Below, one piece after another: positions 1 to 7,094 of a stretch of DNA of 64,000 bases. The DNA is from Mesorhizobium sp. M1E.F.Ca.ET.045.02.1.1 (GTDB lineage: Bacteria > Pseudomonadota > Alphaproteobacteria > Rhizobiales > Rhizobiaceae), in assembly GCF_003952485.1 (NCBI RefSeq), contig NZ_CP034447.1:4354501-4418500 (forward strand), given 5' to 3'. Every line of letters begins with the position of its first letter. The first letter of the stretch is position 1. A program made the translations under genes and the position numbers. The notes under the pieces are model-generated. The model did not search any database. It saw only the letters and a program-made list of their open reading frames with translations, and had not been told where the DNA came from.

Positions 1-1257
1 GCTTCCGCGCCGCCGACCGACAAGGCCTACAATGTCGAGCGCGCCTTCAAGGCCGGCTGGGGCGGCGTGGTCTGGAAGACGCTTGGCGAAGAAGGGCCGC
101 CGGTCGTCAACGTCAACGGCCCGCGTTACGGCGCGATCTGGGGCGCCGACCGCCGGCTGCTCGGCCTGAACAACATCGAGCTGATCACCGACCGCGACCT
201 ACAGACCAATCTGCGCGAGATGAAGCAGGTGAAGATGAACTGGCCGGATCGGGCGCTGGTCGCCTCGATCATGGTGCCTTGCGAGGAGGAGAGCTGGAAG
301 GCGATCCTGCCGCTGGTCGAGGAGACCGGCGCCGACGGCATCGAGCTCAATTTCGGCTGCCCGCACGGCATGAGCGAGCGCGGCATGGGCTCGGCGGTCG
401 GCCAGGTACCGGAATATATCGAGATGGTGGTGCGCTGGTGCAAGCAGTACACGCGCATGCCCGTCATCACCAAGCTGACGCCCAACATCACCGATATCCG
501 CAAGCCGGCGCGGGCGGCGAAGGCCGGCGGCACCGACGCGGTGTCGCTGATCAACACCATCAATTCGATCACCGGCGTCGATCTCGACAGTTTCGCGCCG
601 CAGCCGACCATCGACGGCAAGGGCTCGCATGGCGGCTATTGCGGCCCGGCGGTGAAGCCGATCGCCATGAACATGGTGGCCGAGATCGCGCGCGATCCGG
701 AAACGCATGGCCTGCCGATCTCCGGCATCGGCGGCATCACCACCTGGCGCGACGCTGCCGAATTCATGGCGCTCGGCGCCGGCAATGTGCAGGTCTGCAC
801 AGCAGCGATGACCTACGGCTTCAAGATCGTGCAGGAAATGATCGCGGGGCTGGAGAACTGGATGGACGAGAAGGGCCACGCCTCGCTCTCCGACATCATC
901 GGCCGCGCCACGCCCAACGTCACCGACTGGCAGTATCTCAACCTCAACTATGTCGCCAAGGCGCATATCGACCAGGATGCCTGCATCAAGTGCGGCCGCT
1001 GCCACATCGCCTGCGAGGATACCTCGCACCAGGCGATCACCAGCATGGTCGACGGCTTGAGGCATTTCGAGGTGATCGAGGCCGAATGCGTCGGCTGCAA
1101 CCTCTGCGTCAATGTCTGCCCGGTCGAAGGCTGCATCACCATGGAGCCGCTCGCGGCAGGCGCGATGGACCAACGCACCGGCAAGCCGGTGTCGCCGATC
1201 TATGCCAACTGGACGACGCACCCCAACAATCCGATGGCCAAGGTGGCGGCGGAGTAG
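1..1257 (+). CDS. preA: NAD-dependent dihydropyrimidine dehydrogenase subunit PreA (5' end outside window)
   Basis: Cytosolic flavo-iron-sulfur subunit that reduces uracil and thymine to the 5,6-dihydro forms, the first step of reductive pyrimidine catabolism; it normally works with a PreT subunit, which would lie upstream. The frame is open from base 1 and 418 residues are visible. The family is about 435 long, so roughly 20 residues are missing. An FMN barrel of the dihydroorotate-dehydrogenase type comes first (active-site segment NFGCPHG). The C-terminus has two 4Fe-4S motifs, CIKCGRCHIAC and CVGCNLCVNVCP. A strong terminator follows. The dihydropyrimidinase, amidohydrolase and RutR-like genes downstream support the role. 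Confidence 0.95.
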   Translation, partial: ASAPPTDKAYNVERAFKAGWGGVVWKTLGEEGPPVVNVNGPRYGAIWGADRRLLGLNNIELITDRDLQTNLREMKQVKMNWPDRALVASIMVPCEEESWKAILPLVEETGADGIELNFGCPHGMSERGMGSAVGQVPEYIEMVVRWCKQYTRMPVITKLTPNITDIRKPARAAKAGGTDAVSLINTINSITGVDLDSFAPQPTIDGKGSHGGYCGPAVKPIAMNMVAEIARDPETHGLPISGIGGITTWRDAAEFMALGAGNVQVCTAAMTYGFKIVQEMIAGLENWMDEKGHASLSDIIGRATPNVTDWQYLNLNYVAKAHIDQDACIKCGRCHIACEDTSHQAITSMVDGLRHFEVIEAECVGCNLCVNVCPVEGCITMEPLAAGAMDQRTGKPVSPIYANWTTHPNNPMAKVAAE

Positions 1258-1281
1258 GTTTTCGTCTTTATCGGCTCGGAT

Positions 1282-1316
1282 AAATCGCCCCGTGCTCGCA
1301 CGGGACGATTTTTTTT
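1282..1316 (+). terminator. Rho-independent terminator of preA
   Basis: Stem AAATCG/CGATTT plus CCCGTG/CACGGG with one internal mismatch and a CTCG loop, followed by an unbroken T run. It lies 25 bases after the preA stop. Confidence 0.9.
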
Positions 1317-1380
1317 GCGCGCGCCGCTGTCATCTTTGTGTGCGCGACGATCATGCGCATGACGCTCAATCGTCGAAGCT

Positions 1381-1562
1381 GGCGCCGCCCCTCATCCCCC
1401 TGCCGGGACCTTCTCCCCGTATAGTGACGGGGAGAAGGGGCAGGCCGCGACCTCGGCGCTTTTCTTGCGACGCTGGAGATTGGCGAAATCGTTCAGGAAA
1501 GCGTCCCTCTCCCCGTCACTATACGGGGAGAGGATGCCGGCAGGCAGGTGAGGGGCGGCGCC
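1381..1562. repeat. 182-bp palindromic MITE-like element, copy 1
   Basis: The ends are GGCGCCGCCCCTCA and the complementary TGAGGGGCGGCGCC. Each half holds the internal palindrome CTCCCCGTATAGTGACGGGGAG-like segment, and a unique core reads about GGAGATTGGCGAAATCG. A second copy of exactly the same length lies at 3219-3400 with the core in the opposite orientation. With the terminator it fills the gene-free stretch 1258-1648. Confidence 0.88.
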
Positions 1563-1598
1563 GACCTTCGGATTGAAGTTGCCTTAACGGCTATTGCA

Positions 1599-1630
1599 GA
1601 TAAAAAATATCCATGATAAAAAATATCCAT
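1599..1630 (+). promoter_or_regulatory. Tandem 16-bp repeat, probable Rrf2 operator
   Basis: Two perfect, directly adjacent copies of GATAAAAAATATCCAT, each with a GATA-N5-TATC inverted repeat, end 18 bases before the Rrf2 start codon. The A/T-rich block stands out in GC-rich DNA. Autoregulation is inferred from position. Confidence 0.55.
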
Positions 1631-1648
1631 GAATAGGAGCGGCAGGCC

Positions 1649-2167
1649 ATGAAGCTCGGAGAAGGCGTCGAAGCGGCGATCCACTGCGCCGCCATGCTTG
1701 TCGGCGTCGACGGCAACAGCACCATGTCGGGCGCCGCCATGGCCGAGGCCTTCGGCCTGTCGCCGAGCTATCTCTTGAAACATCTCAACCAGCTTACGGC
1801 GGCGCGTATCCTGGAATCGGTGCCGGGACCCGCCGGCGGCTACCGGCTGGCGCGGCCGGCCGAGCGCATCACGCTGCTCGACATCGTGCTGGCGGTCGAG
1901 GGCAGGGAGCCCGCCTTCCGCTGCGGCGAGATCCGCCAGCGCGGCCCGGTCAAAATAGACGCCTCGGCCTATGTGAAACCCTGCGGCATCAATGCCGCGA
2001 TGCTGAAGGCCGAGCGCGCCTATAAGGCAGCACTCGCCGAAGTCAAGCTATCCGATATCGTGGCGAACTACGCCGCGGAAGGTGATCCCCGATCGATTGC
2101 CGCGAGCTGCGCCTTTGTCGAGCGCCACCAGCGGCCGCAGAAATCCGCTTTATCCAAACAGATCTAG
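1649..2167 (+). CDS. Rrf2 family transcriptional regulator
   Basis: A 172-residue DNA-binding regulator with an N-terminal winged helix-turn-helix (about residues 20-60, SPSYLLKHLNQL) and the Rrf2 wing motif PGPAGGYRLARP. Rrf2 proteins often sense Fe-S clusters, NO, redox state or cysteine metabolites. Here cysteines are spread at about residues 13, 92, 112 and 152 and do not form the compact IscR/NsrR cluster motif, so the signal is unknown. The start is supported by AGGAG nine bases upstream. It leads a likely three-gene operon with AhpD-like and DoxX genes, which suggests control of an oxidative or electrophile stress module. Confidence 0.85.
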   Translation: MKLGEGVEAAIHCAAMLVGVDGNSTMSGAAMAEAFGLSPSYLLKHLNQLTAARILESVPGPAGGYRLARPAERITLLDIVLAVEGREPAFRCGEIRQRGPVKIDASAYVKPCGINAAMLKAERAYKAALAEVKLSDIVANYAAEGDPRSIAASCAFVERHQRPQKSALSKQI

Positions 2168-2208
2168 ACCCACTTCTAAACCCACCCAAAAACCTGGAAG
2201 GCAAGACG

Positions 2209-2667
2209 ATGAAACCGAGACTGCAGTTTTATGCCAAGGCACCCGAGATCATGAAGGCGGTGTCGGCGCTCAACAAGGCCGTCGACGAATGCGGGCTGGA
2301 GGTGAGCCTGCTGCACCTGATCAAGCTCAGGGCTTCGCAGATCAATGGCTGCTCGTTCTGCGTCGAGATGCACAGCCGCGAGGCCAGGCGCGACAGCGAG
2401 ACCGAGACCCGGCTCTATCTGGTCGCCGCCTGGAAGGAATCGCCGCTGTTTTCCGAGCGCGAGCGCGCCGCCTTCGCCTGGACCGAGGCGGTGACGCTGA
2501 TCGCCGACAACGGCGTGTCGGACGAACTCTACGCCCGCACGCTGGAGCATTTTTCGGAAGAGGAACTGGTCAAGCTCTCGGTCGCGCTCGGCATGATCAA
2601 CACCTGGAACCGGCTGTGCATTCCGTTTCAGGCCATTCATCCAGTGCCGGCTGCCAAGGCTGCCTGA
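2209..2667 (+). CDS. Carboxymuconolactone decarboxylase/AhpD-like alkylhydroperoxidase family protein
   Basis: A 152-residue all-helical protein of the CMD/AhpD fold. The redox motif is visible as C48-S-F-C51 followed by H55 (GCSFCVEMH), the peroxidatic and resolving cysteine pattern of AhpD-type peroxidases. The substrate is unknown. A GGAAGG ribosome site precedes the ATG. It follows the Rrf2 gene by 41 bases and precedes the DoxX gene, and this trio is a common stress-response arrangement. The whole operon is bracketed by inverted copies of a 182-bp palindromic element. Confidence 0.85.
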   Translation: MKPRLQFYAKAPEIMKAVSALNKAVDECGLEVSLLHLIKLRASQINGCSFCVEMHSREARRDSETETRLYLVAAWKESPLFSERERAAFAWTEAVTLIADNGVSDELYARTLEHFSEEELVKLSVALGMINTWNRLCIPFQAIHPVPAAKAA

Positions 2668-2730
2668 GGATTTTGAGTGGTGCGCGAGTCTGTTGCAGGC
2701 TCGCGCGCTTTCATTTGCGAGATCAACGAC

Positions 2731-3108
2731 ATGTTCGAGAGTTTTCAGGACGAGATTCTGTTTGCCGCACGCTTGCTGCTTGGCGGCGCCTTCGTCTTTG
2801 CCGGCCTGCGCAACATCCAGAACAGAATTCTGGTTGCCTCGTTGATGGCGGCGCGCGGCGTGCCGCAGGCGGGCCTGGCATTGTGGCTGGGCATCATGCT
2901 GCAGGTCGTCGCCGGCGCGTTGCTGGTTGCCGGCCTTTGGACCGCACCGGCGGCTGCAGGCCTGATCCTGTTCCTCATTGTCGCGACACCGATGTTCCAC
3001 AATTTCTGGGACCATCAGGGTCCGGATCGCGCGGCCCGCATCAACGGCTTTGTCGGCAATGTTGCCTTGGCCGGCGGGTTCATGGCGCTGATCGCGCAGG
3101 CCGCATAG
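2731..3108 (+). CDS. DoxX family membrane protein
   Basis: An inner-membrane protein of 125 residues with four hydrophobic segments and the DoxX pattern (AARLLLGGAFVFAGLRNI near the N-terminus, HNFWDH in the third loop). DoxX proteins are often linked to thiol or oxidative-stress functions, but the biochemical role is not settled. I chose ATG 2731 because residues before it, from the upstream in-frame GTG at 2677, do not resemble the family. It is the last gene of the Rrf2-AhpD operon. Confidence 0.8.
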   Translation: MFESFQDEILFAARLLLGGAFVFAGLRNIQNRILVASLMAARGVPQAGLALWLGIMLQVVAGALLVAGLWTAPAAAGLILFLIVATPMFHNFWDHQGPDRAARINGFVGNVALAGGFMALIAQAA

Positions 3109-3218
3109 CGAAGAATTTATTGCGCCTTCATGATGGCATCCACGCCGTTTCCTAGTGAACCGAATAGCCAACGTTAAGGCGGAGGAGGAGCCGGTCGCTG
3201 CACCCAATCGCCGACGGT

Positions 3219-3400
3219 GGCGCCGCCCCTCATTGCCCTGCCGGGCATTTCTCCCCGTATAGTGACGGGGAGAAAGACGCCGTCATCGATGATTTCGCCA
3301 ATCGCCAGCATTGCTGGAAAGGCGCCGAGGCGGCGGCCAGCTCCCTTCTCCCCGTCACTATACGGGGAGAAGGTGCCGGCAGGCGGATGAGGGGCGGCGC
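3219..3400. repeat. 182-bp palindromic MITE-like element, copy 2 (inverted)
   Basis: It has the same ends, the same two internal CCCCGTATAGTGACGGGG-type palindromes and the same 182-bp length as the copy at 1381-1562. The core (TGATTTCGCCAATCGCCAGC) is the reverse complement of the core in copy 1. It fills most of the gap 3109-3422, where I see no gene. Confidence 0.88.
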
Positions 3401-3422
3401 AGACCTTCGATTGCTGTCCGGT

Positions 3423-4145
3423 TCAAGCCGCGAAGCGCAGGCCGCCGTCGCAGGTCAGCACCTGGCCGGTCATGAAGCCGTTGGACACCAGGAAGGCGAT
3501 CGCGGCGGCGACGTCATCGGCGCGGCCGATGCGGCCGACCGGCGTCTTGCCGGCATATTCGGCAAACACCGCCTGCCGCTGCTCGTCCGGCAAAAAGTCC
3601 CACCAGGGCGTGTCGATGACGCCGGGCGCCACCACGTTGACACGCAGCGGCTTCAACTCGACCGCGAGGATCGGCGCCACGGTCAAGAGCATGCCGTTGA
3701 TGGCGCCGATGCCGGCGATGCCGGGCGCCGCGAGCTGCGCCGAGACCGCCGAAATGAACGTGACCGATCCGCTTTTGTTCAGCGTCGGGAGAGCAGCCTG
3801 CAGGCAGGCCAATTGCGGCTTGACCTTCTCGTCGACGCCGCTGCCGATGTCGGCGAGGTCAAGCGTCGCGAACGGCCCAAGCCCCTTGCCGCCGCTTGCG
3901 GCCAGAACGAGATGATCGAACGGCCCAAGATCATCGAAGAACTGCCGGACCTCATCCTGCCTGGTCGCATCGAAAGCGGCCTTGCCGACGGTACCGCCAA
4001 GGCTCATCAAGGCGCTTCTCAGCTTCTCCTCGTTGCGGCCGGTGATCGTCACTTTCATCGTGGGGCTGACCAGCCTTTTGGCCGTGGCAAGGCCGATGCC
4101 GGACGAGCCGCCGATGATCACGCAGTGTTCGATGTTCTCGCTCAT
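3423..4145 (-). CDS. Atypical SDR-fold protein lacking the catalytic Tyr/Lys
   Basis: A 240-residue Rossmann-fold protein. The cofactor motif GGSSGIG is intact near residue 12 and the C-terminal PGVIDTPWWDF and TGQVLTCDGG segments fit classical SDRs. At the usual YxxxK position the sequence reads IGAINGM, so both catalytic residues appear to be replaced. It may be a non-classical reductase, an epimerase or a binding protein. Its start overlaps the stop of the upstream SDR gene by ATGA, so the two are translationally coupled. Confidence 0.8.
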   Translation of the reverse strand: MSENIEHCVIIGGSSGIGLATAKRLVSPTMKVTITGRNEEKLRSALMSLGGTVGKAAFDATRQDEVRQFFDDLGPFDHLVLAASGGKGLGPFATLDLADIGSGVDEKVKPQLACLQAALPTLNKSGSVTFISAVSAQLAAPGIAGIGAINGMLLTVAPILAVELKPLRVNVVAPGVIDTPWWDFLPDEQRQAVFAEYAGKTPVGRIGRADDVAAAIAFLVSNGFMTGQVLTCDGGLRFAA

Positions 4146-4987
4146 GAATGCTGTTCCCTGGATATCGAGGATGGTTGCCCTGTCAGTTCGAGGCTGAGCG
4201 CCCGCAGCCGGCGGCGCGCCTTTTGGTCATAGGCCTGGGCATCCGCGCGCGATTCCCGCTGGCCGTCGAAATAAAGGCCGCTGCGCCCTTCAAGCGCCGG
4301 TGACGTCGCGAGGTTGAGGATGGCGTCGGCGCCGGTTTCGACCGAGTTCCACGGGGTGACGCCGGCTTGCCGGACCATTGTGGTATCCATGTAACTTGCC
4401 GGATGGAGTGCGTTGACGGTGACGCCGGCGCCCTTCAACTGTTCAGCCAGGTCGATGGTGAACAGGATCTGCGCCAGCTTGCTCTGGCAGTAGGCGCGCA
4501 CGCCGCTGTAGCCGTGGGTCAGCATGACATCGTCGAAGTCGATCGCCTGCTGGCCGGCCGAGGCGACATTGACGATGCGCGCCGGCGCGCTTGCCTCGAG
4601 CAGGGGCAGCAGCTCCGACGTCAGCAGGAAGCCGGCGAGATAGTTGACCGCGAAGCGCAGCTCATAGCCGTCGGCGCTCACCTGCCGTTTCGCAGCCTGG
4701 CCGCCGGTGCCGACGCCGGCATTGTTGATCAATATGTCGAGCCGGCCGGTCGTTGCGCGCACGGTTTCGGCGAGGCGGCGCACCTCGGCAAGCGAGGAAA
4801 GGTCGGCGACGAGAAATTCGGCCTTGCCGCCCTTGGCTTCGATGGCGGCGACTGCCGCCTTGCCGCGGGCTTCGTCGCGGCCATGCACCAGCACGCGGGC
4901 GCCGGCGGCGCCGAGCCTTTCGGCGACGACTCGGCCGACACCATCGGTCGAGCCGGTGACGAGAACTGTCTTGTTCTTGAGTTCCAT
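4142..4987 (-). CDS. SDR family NAD(P)-dependent oxidoreductase
   Basis: A 281-residue protein with the Rossmann motif GSTDGVG, the NNAG motif and a proper catalytic YCQSK motif. The HPASYMDTTM segment resembles retinol-dehydrogenase or light-dependent protochlorophyllide-reductase-like SDRs, so it probably reduces or oxidises a small carbonyl or alcohol substrate. I place the start at 4987 rather than 5053 because TAAGGAGG stands eight bases before this ATG. It is the first gene of a two-gene operon, divergent from the HTH regulator at 5091 that is likely to control it. Confidence 0.85.
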   Translation of the reverse strand: MELKNKTVLVTGSTDGVGRVVAERLGAAGARVLVHGRDEARGKAAVAAIEAKGGKAEFLVADLSSLAEVRRLAETVRATTGRLDILINNAGVGTGGQAAKRQVSADGYELRFAVNYLAGFLLTSELLPLLEASAPARIVNVASAGQQAIDFDDVMLTHGYSGVRAYCQSKLAQILFTIDLAEQLKGAGVTVNALHPASYMDTTMVRQAGVTPWNSVETGADAILNLATSPALEGRSGLYFDGQRESRADAQAYDQKARRRLRALSLELTGQPSSISREQHS

Positions 4988-5064
4988 GTCCAGAGCCTCC
5001 TTACGTTGCTCTGAATGCAAAATGGGGCGCGGCGCGCGCCTCAAACAGTTCAAACTTTATCCTG

Positions 5065-5083
5065 GTATCGATACTGCTATAAT
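5065..5083 (+). promoter_or_regulatory. Palindromic operator beside a -10 element, leaderless promoter candidate
   Basis: GTATCGATAC (5065-5074) is a perfect 10-bp palindrome placed just before a consensus TATAAT (5078-5083). The -10 box is only seven bases before the ATG at 5091, which would put the transcript start at or next to the start codon. No Shine-Dalgarno sequence is present. Confidence 0.5.
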
Positions 5084-5090
5084 AAACCTT

Positions 5091-5963
5091 ATGGATGCCG
5101 TGACCCATTCTCCCGAGGACAGCCGCCGCCGCGAGCTTGGCGCTTTCCTGCGCTCGCGCCGCGAAAGGCTGTCGCCTGCCGACATCGGTATCGCGACCGG
5201 CGCCAGGCGGCGCACGCCTGGGCTGAGGCGCGAGGAAGTGGCGATGATCGCCGGCGTCGGTACCACCTGGTACACCTGGCTGGAGCAGGGCAGGGACGTG
5301 CGGCCTTCGGTCGAGGTGCTGACGGCGCTCTGCGAGGCGTTGCGTCTCGACGCCGTCGAGAAACGGCATCTGTTCATCCTCGCCGGCCGCCAGCAGCCTG
5401 AGCGGCGCGTGGCGGCGCCCGAAAAGGTCGACGGTCCGCTGCTGCACATGCTGCAAAGCCTTGTCCTGCAGCCGGCCTATGTTGTTGGCCGGCGCTGGGA
5501 CGTGCTGGCCTGGAACGATGCGGCGGCGGCCGTGTTCGGCGACTATGGCCTGCTGGAGGGCGATGCCCGCAACATCGTCCATCTGGTGTTCACCAGCCCG
5601 CACCATCGCCGGCTGCTGGTCGATTGGGAAGAACTCGCCCGCGTGGTGCTCGCTTCGTTTCGCGCCGAGAGCGCCAAATATGTCGGCGATCCGGATTTCG
5701 AGCGGCTGATCGCGCTCATGATGCGCTCGAGCCCGGAGTTCCACGACTGGTGGCCAAGGCGAGACGTGGCGCGACGGCTGACCGGCGTGAAGCATGTCCG
5801 CCATCCGACCGCCGGCGCCATGGCGTTCGAGCATATGAGCCTGTCGATCGACGACGGCTCGGACATGCGGCTGATCGTCTACACGCCGCTTGCTGAGCAG
5901 AATTCGATCGCCAAGCTCAAGAAGCTGCTCGAAGCGCAGCCGGTCGAGCGGCGCAGCGCGTGA
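5091..5963 (+). CDS. Helix-turn-helix regulator with MmyB-like ligand-binding domain
   Basis: A 290-residue regulator. An XRE-type HTH occupies about residues 10-80 (RTPGLRREEVAMIAGVG, then TWYTWLEQGRDVRPS), a hallmark of the actinobacterial/proteobacterial MmyB family. A PAS-like ligand-binding domain follows, with a CRxxAxxVFGDY-type segment (WNDAAAAVFGDYGLL). These proteins usually repress a divergent SDR or oxidoreductase gene, and here two SDR genes diverge. The upstream in-frame extension has no family similarity, so the ATG at 5091 is preferred. Confidence 0.85.
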   Translation: MDAVTHSPEDSRRRELGAFLRSRRERLSPADIGIATGARRRTPGLRREEVAMIAGVGTTWYTWLEQGRDVRPSVEVLTALCEALRLDAVEKRHLFILAGRQQPERRVAAPEKVDGPLLHMLQSLVLQPAYVVGRRWDVLAWNDAAAAVFGDYGLLEGDARNIVHLVFTSPHHRRLLVDWEELARVVLASFRAESAKYVGDPDFERLIALMMRSSPEFHDWWPRRDVARRLTGVKHVRHPTAGAMAFEHMSLSIDDGSDMRLIVYTPLAEQNSIAKLKKLLEAQPVERRSA

Positions 5964-5966
5964 GGT

Positions 5967-6165
5967 CCCTCAGCTTCGTCATCCACGGGCGGAGCAAGGA
6001 GCGTAGCGACGCAGCGAGACCCGAGGATCCATTCCGTGCCCTCGGGGCGCCGCTACCGTCCCGAATTCTGCACCGCTGCACCCCTCGGCAAAGGTAATGG
6101 AATGGATCCTCGGGTCTCCGCGTCCGCTTCGCTTCCGCTCCGCCCGTGGATGACGAAGCTGAGGG
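5967..6165. repeat. About 200-bp palindromic repeat with perfect 29-bp ends
   Basis: The left arm starts CCCTCAGCTTCGTCATCC and the right arm ends GGATGACGAAGCTGAGGG; 29 bases are perfectly complementary. An inner pair around GAGGATCCATTCC/GGAATGGATCCTC nests inside. A related 221-bp element lies at 14003-14223. It sits between the convergent HTH regulator and rutR-like genes. Confidence 0.85.
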
Positions 6166-6211
6166 GGCTGCGGCCAATCTCCAGCGGCAGCAACAACCGA
6201 ACGACGAGTCG

Positions 6212-6853
6212 CTACCCCTTCGGTTTTAGCCCATCAAGGAATAGCTGCTCCAGAAATCTGGCGGCATCCTCGAAGCGGCCATCGCCGCCGCGGTCGGGGC
6301 CGAGCACGGCACGAACCTGCACGTCGAAATCGGCGTAGTGCTGCGTCGTCGCCCAGATCGCGAAGATCAGGTGCCAGGGGTCGGTACGGGCGATCTTGCC
6401 GGCCCGCATCCAGCCCTTGATGACGGCGGCCTTCTCGTCGACCAGCGTCTTCAGTTCGCCCTCCAGCATCGGCATGATGCGCGGCGCGCCCTGCAGGATC
6501 TCGTTGGCGAAGAGCCGGCTTTCGCGCGGGAAGTCGCGCGCCATTTCGAGCTTGCGGCGGATGTAGCTCCTGAGCTCGGTCATCGGATCGCCGATGTCGT
6601 CGAGTTCCCTAAGCGGCGCCAGCCAGGTGTCCAGGAGCCGCTGCATCAGCGTCTCGTGAATGTCTTCCTTGCGGCGGAAGTAATAGAGAAGGTTCGGCTT
6701 CGACATGCCGGCGGCTTCCGCGATCTGGTCGATGGTCGAGCCGCGAAAACCGTTGGCGGAGAAGACTTCGAGCGCGGCTTCCAGGATGAGTTCGCGCTTT
6801 TCCTGCTGGATGCGGGTGCGGCGGGGAGCTGAGCCTTCCATCGTGTCCGTCAT
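6212..6853 (-). CDS. rutR: TetR family regulator, RutR-type pyrimidine-responsive repressor
   Basis: A 213-residue regulator with a TetR HTH at about residues 15-60 (STIDQIAEAAGMSKPNLLYYFRRKEDI) and a C-terminal YcdC/RutR-type domain (FPRESRLFANEILQGAPRIMP). In E. coli, RutR binds uracil or thymine and controls pyrimidine use through sites of the form TTGACCAnnTGGTCAA. A close match stands at 6987-7002 between this gene and the divergent aminotransferase gene. Pyrimidine-degradation genes on both sides support the assignment. Its own promoter side carries two CTGGACCA repeats (6882 and 6895) that may serve autoregulation. Confidence 0.85.
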   Translation of the reverse strand: MTDTMEGSAPRRTRIQQEKRELILEAALEVFSANGFRGSTIDQIAEAAGMSKPNLLYYFRRKEDIHETLMQRLLDTWLAPLRELDDIGDPMTELRSYIRRKLEMARDFPRESRLFANEILQGAPRIMPMLEGELKTLVDEKAAVIKGWMRAGKIARTDPWHLIFAIWATTQHYADFDVQVRAVLGPDRGGDGRFEDAARFLEQLFLDGLKPKG

Positions 6854-6986
6854 CCTTGCCGGCTGCCGTTGCGAGGGCTTTCTGGACCAATTCTCTGGAC
6901 CAGTTTTTCTCTGAGCTGTGGAGCGCGCTTTCGATGCCGCATTTCCGTTAGTAATCCCTTGACCGCCGACAGGGCGGTGCTAACGT

Positions 6987-7002
6987 TTGTCCAATCGGTC
7001 AA
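6987..7002 (+). promoter_or_regulatory. Probable RutR operator
   Basis: TTGTCCA-AT-CGGTCAA matches the known RutR consensus TTGACCA-N2-TGGTCAA at 12 of 14 positions with exact spacing. It lies about 95 bases before the aminotransferase start, just downstream of a possible -35 TTGACC at 6959. Confidence 0.7.
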
Positions 7003-7094
7003 AATTTGCGTAGCATGAAAACCACGCGAAGACCAAGTGCTGGGAAGACCAAGCGTTAGCGCACCGAAACAGGTTACAAGGGGAAGTCTTGGTC

